From Lysinibacillus sp. 2017 (lineage in GTDB: Bacteria; Bacillota; Bacilli; Bacillales_A; Planococcaceae): a stretch of DNA of 64,000 nucleotides. The position numbers were made by a program, and so were the translations under genes. This document shows positions 16,436-24,233 of the stretch, piece after piece; the first letter of the stretch is position 1; the number at the start of each line of letters is the position of its first letter. The DNA lies in the NCBI RefSeq assembly GCF_003073375.1, contig NZ_CP029002.1:2094001-2158000 (forward strand), read 5' to 3'. The notes beneath the pieces were generated by a model that saw only the letters and a program-made list of their open reading frames with translations, did no database searches and was not told where the DNA came from.

Positions 16436-17548
16436 CTAAGCTTGAAAATTATATAATTGGTGCACTTTTTTTATCTCTTCAATACGTTCTTTTTGACTCT
16501 TAGTTAATTCTTCATAAGGAACACCACTAAATGCATGGATAAACGGATCTTCTACATCTGTTTTAATGCCACTTAATTGCTCCACAATTGCATGTGAACA
16601 GAATGGTACATAAGCAGTGCTATATCCACCTTCATGAACAGCAACTAATTTCCCCTCACAATGAGTATCTGCAAGTTGTAACATAAAATCAGTCATTTTT
16701 TTGTACCCATCCGCAGTTATCATCATTCTTCCAAGAGGATCAAATATACTAGCATCTTGACCAGCAGAGATAAGGATAAGCTGTGGTTTGAATTTTTCTG
16801 TTGCAGGTTTAACTATTTCTTCAAGTGCATGCATATATCCCGCATTACCGGTACCAGCCGGAAGAGGAATATTAATTGTATAGCCTTTACCTTCACCTTC
16901 TCCAACATCATCTATTAAGCCACGTCCAGCAGGAAATAACCCTTCTTGATGTAAAGAAATGAATAATACATTTGGATCGTTATAGAAAGCTGACTCAGTA
17001 CCATTACCATGATGTACATCCCAATCTATAATCATAATGCGCTCTAAACCAAGTTCTTTTCTAGCATAATGTGCAGCAATCGCTACATTATTAAATAAAC
17101 AAAAACCCATTCCTAAATCTGCTTCAGCATGATGTCCTGGTGGTCTAGATAATGAATAAGCATTATCACATTCTCCATTAACAACTGCTTCAACCGCAGT
17201 AATTGCGCCCCCCGCAGAAAGAAGAGCAATTTCATAGGAGCCCTTTCCAACTAAAGCAAGTTCACCCGCATCACCAAAACCAAGGTCACTTAAATCCTTA
17301 ACTTTATTTACGTATTCACTTGTATGATAATACTGAATTTGCTCTACTGTAGCTGATTTAGGTTTAAGCTTTACTAGCTGCTCAAATAACCCGCTACGCT
17401 CCATTAAATTTTTGAATCTACGTTTTGTTTCAGGATTCTCAGCATGTCCATCCGATTGAACATACCCTCCTGGTGTTAAAAATAATGCTCCATTCCCTGT
17501 GTCGTGCCAGAAAAAACTCTCGTCACTAATAAATGCTGTTTTTTTCAT
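16436..17548 (-). CDS. Histone-deacetylase/acetylpolyamine-amidohydrolase family protein
   Basis: This 370-residue zinc amidohydrolase of the arginase/deacetylase fold removes acetyl groups from amines such as acetyl-lysine or acetylpolyamines. Catalytic histidines are in PPGHHAEADLGMGFC (H139, H140). The zinc ligands D177 and H179 are in IIDWDVHHGNG, and a third acidic ligand is in AGQDASIFDPLGRM. A late glycine-rich loop is VHEGGYS. The length and the AGQDASIFDPLGRM pattern fit class II-like bacterial deacetylases more than AcuC. It has no signal peptide and is cytoplasmic. It is divergent from a LuxR-type regulator, with ~100 nt between, suggesting that the regulator controls it. Confidence 0.9.
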   Translation of the reverse strand: MKKTAFISDESFFWHDTGNGALFLTPGGYVQSDGHAENPETKRRFKNLMERSGLFEQLVKLKPKSATVEQIQYYHTSEYVNKVKDLSDLGFGDAGELALVGKGSYEIALLSAGGAITAVEAVVNGECDNAYSLSRPPGHHAEADLGMGFCLFNNVAIAAHYARKELGLERIMIIDWDVHHGNGTESAFYNDPNVLFISLHQEGLFPAGRGLIDDVGEGEGKGYTINIPLPAGTGNAGYMHALEEIVKPATEKFKPQLILISAGQDASIFDPLGRMMITADGYKKMTDFMLQLADTHCEGKLVAVHEGGYSTAYVPFCSHAIVEQLSGIKTDVEDPFIHAFSGVPYEELTKSQKERIEEIKKVHQLYNFQA

Positions 17549-17650
17549 ATCTATTCCCCATCCTTTCTCAAACGTTATATCTATGATAATATTGTTTTAG
17601 AAAGAATAAAATTACACTAAAGTATAATTTTATGATAGGAGGTGGATTTC

Positions 17651-18361
17651 TTGAGTTCCTTATTACCAATAAAAGACTATGAAAAAATTATTCACTTCGC
17701 TTCCCAGATTACAAAATCAATACCTAAAACAAGAAGCATCGTTTTAAAAGAATTAGAAAATATTTTTGACTATAAACACACATTATTTTGGTTATCTGAT
17801 AAAGACGGGAATTTAAAAAATCCGTTAAACAATAACATTTCAGATAAAATGTTATCAGAGTATCTAGATGATATTTACATACAAGATTTTTTATATCCCT
17901 CTTTAAATATAAAACGATTTGAAAAAAGAAACGCTTTGAAATTAATGGATGTTGTGACAAAAGAGCAATACGAGGAATCCGAATACTTTAAAAGGTTTAT
18001 GTTAAAGTACGGATTTTATGATGAAATGGTTATAACATTAAAGCACGATGAACAAATTATTGGGGCAATTGGAGTTGTTAGTAAAGAAAACTCTAATCAA
18101 TTTACCTGGCATGATGTACTAAGATTTAATTACTTATCACAAATTATTTCTTCAGTACTTCTACATTGTAATGAAGAAACAAAGTTCCCTCTAACTTCAA
18201 GAGAAATGGAAATAATTGAATTGGTGAAAATAGGATGTACAAATTCTCATATAGGAGAAGAATTATATATTTCAATTAATACTGTTAAAAAGCATCTAAA
18301 TAACATTTTCCAAAAATTAAGTGTCACGAATCGAGTAGAATTATTGAATAAATTATTTTAA
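17651..18361 (+). CDS. LuxR-family transcriptional regulator with N-terminal sensor domain
   Basis: The 236-residue regulator has a C-terminal LuxR/GerE helix-turn-helix at residues ~175-236 (LTSREMEIIELVKIGCTN, SINTVKKHLNNIFQKL). A ~170-residue N-terminal domain of alpha/beta character may be GAF-like. The start is TTG 17651: AGGAGGTGG (17637-17645) is 5 nt upstream, and the GTG at 17642 lies inside that RBS. It is transcribed divergently from the deacetylase gene. No phosphoacceptor domain is present, so it probably senses a small molecule directly. Confidence 0.87.
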   Translation: MSSLLPIKDYEKIIHFASQITKSIPKTRSIVLKELENIFDYKHTLFWLSDKDGNLKNPLNNNISDKMLSEYLDDIYIQDFLYPSLNIKRFEKRNALKLMDVVTKEQYEESEYFKRFMLKYGFYDEMVITLKHDEQIIGAIGVVSKENSNQFTWHDVLRFNYLSQIISSVLLHCNEETKFPLTSREMEIIELVKIGCTNSHIGEELYISINTVKKHLNNIFQKLSVTNRVELLNKLF

Positions 18362-18449
18362 ATCTCCTTGAAACCACGCTTTAGGCACCAAGAAATTGAG
18401 CAGTTGAAAGAAGAAAAGAAGTAAGTCGTCATTACTGTTATTAAACTGT

Positions 18450-18494
18450 AAAAAAGCCCGTAACCATTTATTTTTAACGGTTACGGGCTTTTTC
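18450..18494 (+). terminator. Terminator of the LuxR gene
   Basis: The arms AAAAGCCCGTAACC and GGTTACGGGCTTTTT enclose an AT-rich loop. Confidence 0.85.
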
Positions 18495-18554
18495 AATTGC
18501 TTGGAATACTGTTCATAACATGGTCAAAGCTACAGCCCCTATAATTTTTGTCCA

Positions 18555-18660
18555 GACATCACACAGAAAGCCCTAAACGCTGTTAAATCAGCGTTTAGGG
18601 CTTTTACACGTATTTCCAAAGCTTTCATTTGGGAACGTTTTTTAGCTAATATTGATACTT
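18555..18660 (-). repeat. TCCCAAA element, copy 5
   Basis: A hairpin (18567-18604) has arms AAAGCCCTAAACGCTG/CAGCGTTTAGGGCTTT and loop TTAAAT. The box TTCCAAAGCTTTCATTTGGG (18614-18633) and AACGTTTTTTAG follow. Reverse-complemented, it is nearly identical over ~85 nt to copy 10 at 22.6 kb. Confidence 0.7.
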
Positions 18661-18683
18661 ATCGCTAGCTAAGCAATAAAGTT

Positions 18684-19124
18684 TTAAAAATCTATATAAA
18701 AAGGGTGATTACTCTCATCTAGACAGCATTCAATTCTTTGTCGGAAATTCCCCACTGTTACCATTTTTAAAGCTTCATCAATCGGGAAAAATCCTACTTC
18801 TAAACTTTCGGATGAAGTAGTGAATTTACCTCCAATAGGTCTTGCTAAAAAAAGTGTATTACAAATCGATTTCCTTACATTTTGGAATATCCCACAAAAC
18901 TTTACTATTTCTACATCTATACCTGTTTCCTCTTTTGTTTCCCTAATAGCAGCTTCTTTTAAAGATTCACCTTCTTCTACTTGCCCTCCCGGCATCTCCC
19001 AGCCTCTCAAAGGTCCTTTGATTAATAGAATTTCTCTTTTATCATTAAGTACAATCGTTGCTGCGGAAACAATGTGTTTTGGTGGTATGTAGACTTTTGA
19101 TATACTTTGTTCCAATAAAAACAC
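18684..19124 (-). CDS. Nudix hydrolase
   Basis: The 146-residue pyrophosphohydrolase has a full Nudix box at residues ~47-69 (GGQVEEGESLKEAAIRETKE then ETGI), matching GX5EX7REUXEEXGU. The core strands include VSAATIVLNDKREILLIKG. Substrates of the family are nucleoside diphosphates linked to another moiety; the exact one is not predictable. AGAAGGGGTG upstream of the ATG is the RBS. It is a single gene between repeat copies 5 and 6, cytoplasmic. Confidence 0.9.
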   Translation of the reverse strand: MFLLEQSISKVYIPPKHIVSAATIVLNDKREILLIKGPLRGWEMPGGQVEEGESLKEAAIRETKEETGIDVEIVKFCGIFQNVRKSICNTLFLARPIGGKFTTSSESLEVGFFPIDEALKMVTVGNFRQRIECCLDESNHPFYIDF

Positions 19125-19180
19125 CCCTTCTCTTCATAATATTTATATTTTACTATATTTTCCTGTATTCTCAATTTTAG

Positions 19181-19222
19181 AAAGTCCCCAAAGCAACATC
19201 GCTTTGGGAACGTCTGTCTTAA
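19181..19222. repeat. TCCCAAA element, copy 6 (box only)
   Basis: GTCCCCAAAGCAACATCGC is followed by TTTGGGAACG. This is the palindromic box without a following hairpin. It lies upstream of the Nudix gene. Confidence 0.5.
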
Positions 19223-19269
19223 ACTAAATTACAAGTAAATTAGGGAGTACTTTTTTTTGATTAATTTAA

Positions 19270-19312
19270 AAAGAACCAATCGTCAATTTATTAAGTGACG
19301 ATTGGTTCTTAT
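19270..19312. terminator. Terminator of the MBL hydrolase gene
   Basis: The arms AAGAACCAATCGTCA and TGACGATTGGTTCTT have an AT-rich loop. Confidence 0.85.
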
Positions 19313-19331
19313 AATTCATATTTTTATCAAA

Positions 19332-20180
19332 TTAAAGTGATTGAATAATATGGTCATTTACAAATGCTTTTATATAAAATAACTCATCATCATTTGGATT
19401 TCTTTTATTCTCTAGCTTGAAGGACTCTATTGCATTTTCTAAAGAAGAAGATTTGGCCGCTTCACTTGCTGCTCTTAACTCTCCCCAAAAGGTTTGCATC
19501 TCCTCTAAGTCACAAATTGATTCATGACCAAGTAGGAACGCTTCAGCATTGTATTTTTGAACAGCTTCAATCATTGGTAATAATAAAGATTTTTTATAAT
19601 GGAATAAAGAATTTGTCGTTGTACCATATACACAATCACCTAAAAAAATTACTTTCTCATCAGGAATATAAATGATTGTAGCGTCATCTGAATGAGTACT
19701 GTTGATTTTTTCAAGTACACAAATTTTATTTCCTAAATCTAGAGTTAACGTTTCTTCAAAGATTATATGTGGAGAGTTTAACTTAAAATTTTCCCTATTT
19801 GGAATCTCTGTTTGTATAATCTCTATACACTTATCGCTCATCAATTTAGTCTGCGAATACGTTTGTAGTGAACTGTCACCAAATGTGTAACTTTGCCATA
19901 CTTTTAACAATTCGTTTGTTTGACTATTCACAATAACCGTTGCATCAAATTCATTCATGCCAAGGAAATGGTCCCAATGTGCATGGGTAATGACCACATA
20001 TTTAACTGGGGGTACATTTAGTTTCTCAATTTCTAGTAAAAAATCCTTCGCATGCTGAGTAGAGTTACCACAGTCTATTATTAAACTATATTGGTCGCCA
20101 CATACCAGGCCTAATGTTGGTCGGTCGTTTTCATCTTGATTAGACATATAATAAATAGTCTCGCTCAATTTATTTAACAT
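19332..20180 (-). CDS. MBL-fold metallo-hydrolase
   Basis: The 282-residue metallo-beta-lactamase-fold protein carries the motif ITHAHWDHFLG (H-A-H-W-D-H, residues ~64-69). A second histidine lies in NSTHSDDATIIY (~164), a bridging Asp in VIFLGDCVYG (~182), and a late histidine in FLLGHESIC (~221). There is no signal peptide, so it is cytoplasmic, unlike secreted beta-lactamases. A C-terminal helical extension of ~60 residues (AASEAAKSSSLENAIESF) is typical of Zn-dependent hydrolases of this subgroup. The substrate is unknown. A solitary gene with its own terminator. Confidence 0.88.
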   Translation of the reverse strand: MLNKLSETIYYMSNQDENDRPTLGLVCGDQYSLIIDCGNSTQHAKDFLLEIEKLNVPPVKYVVITHAHWDHFLGMNEFDATVIVNSQTNELLKVWQSYTFGDSSLQTYSQTKLMSDKCIEIIQTEIPNRENFKLNSPHIIFEETLTLDLGNKICVLEKINSTHSDDATIIYIPDEKVIFLGDCVYGTTTNSLFHYKKSLLLPMIEAVQKYNAEAFLLGHESICDLEEMQTFWGELRAASEAAKSSSLENAIESFKLENKRNPNDDELFYIKAFVNDHIIQSL

Positions 20181-20423
20181 GTTTTATTTTCCTCATTTCT
20201 AAATGTTTATAAGCTGAAAAGAGAAAATCCATGTTTATCTTATTGTTAATAAAATAGTTTAGGATTTTCTCGGATTATTTGTTTACCATTGGACTAGTAC
20301 ATCCTTGTTATATAAGTAAAATTATAACATAATATATATTATAAGGATTATTTGTTAAAAGTTAATTTATAATATCGAAATACTCTAATTCAATATTATT
20401 TAATATGCAAAATAAATATTGAA
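20181..20423. other. AT-rich intergenic region
   Basis: This is the head-to-head spacer before the gene at 20553. It should hold the promoter of the MBL gene on the minus strand. I see no gene or structured element in it. Confidence 0.3.
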
Positions 20424-20460
20424 AACATCCCCAAATGTGCAAGCTTGGGAACTTGTTTTG
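20424..20460 (+). repeat. TCCCAAA element, copy 7 (box only)
   Basis: TCCCCAAATGTGCAAGCTTG then GGAACTTGTTTTG is a box with a shortened right arm. It lies ~95 nt before the gene at 20553. Copy 9 has the same right side (TTTGGGAACTTGTTTTG). Confidence 0.5.
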
Positions 20461-20552
20461 AAGGGTTTTCAATATTAATTGTCGAAAAGTATTAGTTAAC
20501 GCAAATATGCAGATTAATTAATATCTGTTTGGAGTAAAAGGAGAATAATTTA

Positions 20553-20858
20553 ATGGAAGGTATATTAAGAAAATCAGGCATCTATGGCTTATTACTGGGA
20601 TTAGCTCTTTCCATTATGTTTGTCGATTATAAAGATGTTACAGAGGTTGGAAATGGTAGTTATGTAACGACATATACACCTTTAATTGAATATATAGTGA
20701 CAATCTTACAGGTTAGCATTATAGGAATGTTTTTAGGTATATTTATTGGTTGGAAAGGCTATGAAAGAAAAGAAAAAACACAACAAGAAAAATCATATTA
20801 TTTTCCATTCTTTTTTACTGTCTTTCTCGTTTCATGTATTTTAATGTATGTTTTTTAA
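20553..20858 (+). CDS. Small membrane protein
   Basis: The 101-residue protein has three hydrophobic helices at ~9-26, ~45-70 and ~82-100, with a central charged loop (GYERKEKTQQEKS). AAAAGGAGAATAATTTA precedes the ATG. It is alone between copies 7 and 8 of the repeat. No family recognised. Confidence 0.7.
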   Translation: MEGILRKSGIYGLLLGLALSIMFVDYKDVTEVGNGSYVTTYTPLIEYIVTILQVSIIGMFLGIFIGWKGYERKEKTQQEKSYYFPFFFTVFLVSCILMYVF

Positions 20859-20896
20859 TGGGTAACAATATTGTACTAAATGGGAGCATTAGTAAG

Positions 20897-21110
20897 TTAT
20901 GCAAATACATACAAATAGCGTTCCCAAATGAAAGCTTGGTAACATTTCAAACAGCGACAAGCACTGTGAAATCAGTGTTTGTTGCTGTTTTTATAGAGAA
21001 TAACGCTCTGAGACGCTGTGAGAAATTATTTTAAAGAGGACTGTTCGATCCACTTGTTCTGAATGGCATGAAATGTTACCAAACGTCGGTTTGGGAATGT
21101 TATTCGATAA
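20897..21110 (+). repeat. TCCCAAA element, copy 8 (long form)
   Basis: The left end GCGTTCCCAAATG/AAAGCTTGGTAACATTTC (20918-20948) and right end GAAATGTTACCAAACGTCGG/TTTGGGAATG (21070-21099) are imperfect inverted repeats of one another. Inside are a hairpin (20950-20990, arms CAGCGACAAGCACTG/CAGTGTTTGTTGCTG) and a conserved stretch AAAGAGGACTGTTCGATCC (21034-21052). Copies at 52.4 and 54.0 kb share this plan. Confidence 0.75.
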
Positions 21111-21205
21111 CTACACCTTTTTATTTTTACTATTATTGTATTTAATTGTTATTAATTGGTTTATTCTATCTTAGAAGGTATTTTTCTGAAAAAGGAGCGA
21201 GCAAG

Positions 21206-21709
21206 ATGATTGAATTAAGAGCAATAGATGGAACAAACATAGATGAAGTAGTTGCACTAGATGTTGAAGATGAGCAGAAAAAATTTATACTAGGAACGAC
21301 GAACCTTAGATGCTTTGCAGACGCTCACATGTTGAACATAGATGGCATACCTGCTTCCCCATTCGCCATTTATGCGGACAATACGATGATTGGATTTTTA
21401 ATGTATATTTATGACACGACGGATCATGAATCATTTAAAAATGAAGTGTATTATGGGGAGAAAGCGTATTTTGTTTGGCATTTTATGATTGATAAACGCT
21501 ATCAGAATAAAGGCTATGGAAAAATTGCATTTGAAAAAATGCTTGCACATATTGAAGAATTACCGCACGGGGAATCACAATATATCGATCTTTTTTATCA
21601 TAAAGATAATCTTGTAGCGAAAGAATTATACGCTTCTTTAGGCTTTATCGAAACAGGAATCATTCAGGAAAATTCCGTTCATGCGATTAGGCATCTGAAC
21701 AATAACTAA
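21206..21709 (+). CDS. GNAT family N-acetyltransferase (BltD/PaiA-like)
   Basis: The 167-residue acetyltransferase uses acetyl-CoA. Motif A is at WHFMIDKRYQNKGYGKIAFE (Q/RxxGxG/A form QNKGYG), and motif B at IDLFYHKDNLVAKELYASLG. The start is ATG 21206: AAAAGGAGCGAGCAAG is immediately upstream, and the longer frame from 21146 has no RBS. The N-terminal layout and the ESFKNEVYYGEKAYFVWHF segment resemble diamine/spermidine acetyltransferases, so a polyamine substrate is plausible but unproven. A single gene between repeat copies 8 and 9. Confidence 0.88.
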   Translation: MIELRAIDGTNIDEVVALDVEDEQKKFILGTTNLRCFADAHMLNIDGIPASPFAIYADNTMIGFLMYIYDTTDHESFKNEVYYGEKAYFVWHFMIDKRYQNKGYGKIAFEKMLAHIEELPHGESQYIDLFYHKDNLVAKELYASLGFIETGIIQENSVHAIRHLNNN

Positions 21710-21754
21710 CATCGGTCTCGCTAGATTTAGAAACATTTGCACCATTAAAGTAAA

Positions 21755-21810
21755 AATGCACCCAAACACCACTTTGGGAACTTGTTTTGGAATTTTTCAA
21801 GTATACAAGA
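21755..21810 (+). repeat. TCCCAAA element, copy 9 (box only)
   Basis: ACCCAAACACCACTTTGGG then AACTTGTTTTGG. It lies 25-80 nt upstream of the gene at 21836 and has the same right flank as copy 7. Confidence 0.5.
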
Positions 21811-21835
21811 CGTACCTTTTTAACGGAGGGATTAT

Positions 21836-22498
21836 ATGTTAAAAAGGATATTGATTATTATTGGAATACTTCTAGTGGGAATAACATCATTTAGCCTGTT
21901 AAATAAGCCTTTAGAGGACAATACTGCTGTTGCAAATAAAGAGGAACAAAAACCTTCATTTACTAAAGAAGAAAAAATAATTCATTCTATATTGAACTCA
22001 GTAACGGAAAAAATTCATGAGAAATATGAGGATTTAAAGTTTTCTGTAGGTTCGACCTCAGCGAAAGAATTGAGGGTACAAGTTTCGGAGAATGAGGAAT
22101 ATTTTAATTCAGTAAAAGAAAATATTGAATCCATTGCAAAGAGTGAAATTAAATCTTCCATATTAAAAGACTATACAGTTATTGTAATGAGATTGGATTT
22201 ATCTTTTATGACTGAAGAACATAAAAAAATGGACGACGAACTTTTACTCATAACAAAGTCTTTAAATGAAGGTCTTAAAGCAGATTACGACGTATTTAAA
22301 AATATAACTACTAGTTCTCAAAAATCCATTACTATTTATACATCAATAAAAGGTTCAGGTAAAAAAGCACAAAAGTTGGCAATGGATATTGAAGAAACAA
22401 TAAATAAAATCTTACAATCTAAAGAACTAAATTCAGTACCTCAAATTGACTCTTATGAAATTAAAGTATTAAATGCCAAAGGGAAAGTAGTAAATTAG
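21836..22498 (+). CDS. Membrane-anchored protein, possibly DUF4030-like
   Basis: The 220-residue protein has an N-terminal transmembrane or signal-anchor helix (ILIIIGILLVGITSFSLL) followed by a hydrophilic linker. The extracytoplasmic domain (residues ~45-220) shows two alternating helix/strand halves (VTEKIHEKYEDLKFSVGSTSA... and DVFKNITTSSQKSITIYTSIKGSG...). That pattern resembles DUF4030 proteins of Bacillus; I hold this family call loosely. GGAGGG precedes ATG. A single gene between copies 9 and 10. Confidence 0.65.
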   Translation: MLKRILIIIGILLVGITSFSLLNKPLEDNTAVANKEEQKPSFTKEEKIIHSILNSVTEKIHEKYEDLKFSVGSTSAKELRVQVSENEEYFNSVKENIESIAKSEIKSSILKDYTVIVMRLDLSFMTEEHKKMDDELLLITKSLNEGLKADYDVFKNITTSSQKSITIYTSIKGSGKKAQKLAMDIEETINKILQSKELNSVPQIDSYEIKVLNAKGKVVN

Positions 22499-22554
22499 CT
22501 AACTTATAAGGCTGAACAAAATTTGTATCACTTTTTAATAAGAGAACGAGTGAC

Positions 22555-22688
22555 TATTGTGTAACAACGATTTATAAAGTATACAAAATAAACCCAATAA
22601 ACGTTCCCAAATGAAAGTTTGGGAATACGTGTAAAAGCCCTAAACGTTGATTTAACAGCGTTTAGGGCTTTTGTGTGATGCATTGTTT
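22555..22688 (+). repeat. TCCCAAA element, copy 10
   Basis: The tail in reverse (GTGTAACAACGATTTATAAA, GTATACAAAATAAACCC) is followed by the box CGTTCCCAAATGAAAG/TTTGGGAATACG (22602-22630). A hairpin (22633-22672) has arms AAAAGCCCTAAACGTTG/CAGCGTTTAGGGCTTTT and loop ATTTAA. It is the inverted twin of copy 5. Confidence 0.75.
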
Positions 22689-22949
22689 ATACGTTGTTTT
22701 ATGCACTTTTGATAAAAGTAAGTGCTGGCAACGATTTAAACGATTTTAAAGGATTGTAGCATCATCGCTGTTACTGAATAAAGTCGTGCATATTCTTATC
22801 GTTTTGAACCCGTATTTTTCTAAAGAAACCCCTTAAAAGAAATCTGACCTTTTTCAATTGTTAATGTAGCTGATCCTGAGATACTTTACATTATTAATTT
22901 AGTTTTATGGTAAAATAATACAAATAAATATTTAAATAAGGGGGATATT
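22689..22949. other. Intergenic region with no gene seen
   Basis: AT-rich. The last 60 nt should carry the promoter of the gene at 22950. No ORF or hairpin stands out. Confidence 0.3.
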
Positions 22950-23162
22950 ATGACGAAAAAAGGAAAATTAAAAATATGGTCAATAATTTTTGTGATATTA
23001 CTGCTAGTTGTTGGATTAGTTTTATTTTTTTTAGGACATTATAGTATATCTTATATTTTACTCGGGATTTTTGTGCTAATTATAACTGCTCTTGGTAATT
23101 GGTTACGAATGGAAAGTGAAGTTTACATTCATGAAAAAAGCTATAAGAATCATAATAAGTGA
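22950..23162 (+). CDS. Small two-helix membrane protein
   Basis: The 70-residue protein has a basic start (MTKKGKLKIW), two adjoining hydrophobic helices (~10-30 and ~33-52) and a charged tail (RMESEVYIHEKSYKNHNK). AAGGGGGATATT precedes the ATG. The Nudix gene follows 90 nt downstream. No family recognised. Confidence 0.7.
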   Translation: MTKKGKLKIWSIIFVILLLVVGLVLFFLGHYSISYILLGIFVLIITALGNWLRMESEVYIHEKSYKNHNK

Positions 23163-23251
23163 TAACTATAGTGGGCAGTTATTAAAAACGACGACCCAAA
23201 AGCTATATTACGAAAGATTCAATTAGACCACCAAAATGGGAGCTCGAGATT

Positions 23252-23656
23252 ATGCAATATAAGGTTTGGAATGGTGCATCAGCCATTATAATTAAAGACA
23301 ATCGTGTATTAATGATACGTACAAAGGATTCCAATAGTTGGAGCATTCCTTCAGGTGGAGTAGAAGTTGGGGAAACCTCAAGGGAAGCTTGCATACGCGA
23401 AATTGCAGAAGAAACTGGTTATGAAGCTAAGATTGTTAAAGAATTACATACTAAAAAAACAATTATCAAAGATTATAAAGTAATTACACAATATTTTTTA
23501 TGTGAAATAACTGGTGGTAAAGTTCAATATCAAGACCCTGATGAAGAAATCGAAGAAATTTCTTGGAAGAATAGCTATGAAATTTCAAAATTAATTCATA
23601 AATATCCTGAAGACCAAGAAGTTATTGAGCAATTATTATCTAATTTAAATTCTTAA
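23252..23656 (+). CDS. Nudix hydrolase
   Basis: The 134-residue Nudix protein has its box at residues ~36-58 (SGGVEVGETSREACIREIAE then ETGY). The N-terminal strand GASAIIIKDNRVLMIRT and the ITQYFLCEITGGKV segment are typical of small cytoplasmic Nudix enzymes. GGGAGCTCGAGATT before the ATG gives an RBS. The substrate is not predictable. It is unrelated in detail to the Nudix gene at 18684. Confidence 0.9.
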   Translation: MQYKVWNGASAIIIKDNRVLMIRTKDSNSWSIPSGGVEVGETSREACIREIAEETGYEAKIVKELHTKKTIIKDYKVITQYFLCEITGGKVQYQDPDEEIEEISWKNSYEISKLIHKYPEDQEVIEQLLSNLNS

Positions 23657-23683
23657 ATAAATATTCAATACTTTTAAAAATAA

Positions 23684-23765
23684 CGTTCCTAAGTAAAAGT
23701 TTTGGAACACACCAAAAAGCCACAAATGTTGTGAAAATCAACGTTTTGTGGCTTTTTCAAGAGTT
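23684..23765 (+). repeat. TCCCAAA element, copy 11
   Basis: The box AACGTTCCTAAGTAAAAG/TTTTGGAACA is followed by a hairpin with arms AAAAAGCCACAAATGTTG/CAACGTTTTGTGGCTTTTT and loop TGAAAAT. It also serves as a plausible terminator for the Nudix gene. Confidence 0.65.
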
Positions 23766-23958
23766 TCAAAGGGTTTTCTAAGTATTGGTCTTTAGGACTT
23801 TTTATGAATAAAAAGCTGCATAAATCAATCTGCCGGCCTTTTTCATCATCCACTTAACTATTTATGCTATCAATCGCAACCCATTGATAAGCTATTTCAT
23901 GTGTTATTTAACTTACTACATTACGCCTCTTCTTTTTCACATAAATTTTTAGAAAATA

Positions 23959-24007
23959 TTGACATGTCAAGAAAAGTAAAGTAACCTTTACGTAAAGGCA
24001 CCTTTAC
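23959..24007 (+). promoter_or_regulatory. Promoter with twin palindromic operators for the XRE gene
   Basis: The -35 TTGACA (23959-23964) and -10 TAACCT (23982-23987) are spaced 17 nt. Two 16-bp palindromes abut exactly: GTAAAGtaacCTTTAC (23976-23991) and GTAAAGgcacCTTTAC (23992-24007). The first covers the -10 and the second the start region. Such tandem sites fit cooperative autorepression by the XRE protein encoded 16 nt downstream. Confidence 0.85.
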
Positions 24008-24023
24008 ATCGAGGCGGTGAGTA

Positions 24024-24233
24024 ATGAAACATCATATTAAAGAGTTGCGAACGTCATTGGGATGGACACAGGAACAGTTTTCTGAAAACCTAGGCGTATC
24101 TAGACAAACGATCATTTCCATTGAAAACGGACGCTATAATCCATCATTAGAATTAGCATTTCGTATTTCAAAATTATTTGGCAAAACGATTGAAGATGTA
24201 TTTATTTTTGAAGAAGGAAGTGAAGAACAATGA
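24024..24233 (+). CDS. XRE-family HTH regulator
   Basis: The 69-residue protein is almost only a Cro/CI-type helix-turn-helix (residues ~5-60: LRTSLGWTQEQFSENLGVSR, QTIISIENGRYNPSLELAFR). The RBS GAGGCGGTGAG lies 6 nt before the ATG. It overlaps the downstream membrane-protein gene by 4 nt (ATGA). This pairing of a short XRE repressor with a small membrane protein recurs at 49928-50425. It probably represses its own operon through the twin palindromes at 23976-24007. Confidence 0.93.
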   Translation: MKHHIKELRTSLGWTQEQFSENLGVSRQTIISIENGRYNPSLELAFRISKLFGKTIEDVFIFEEGSEEQ

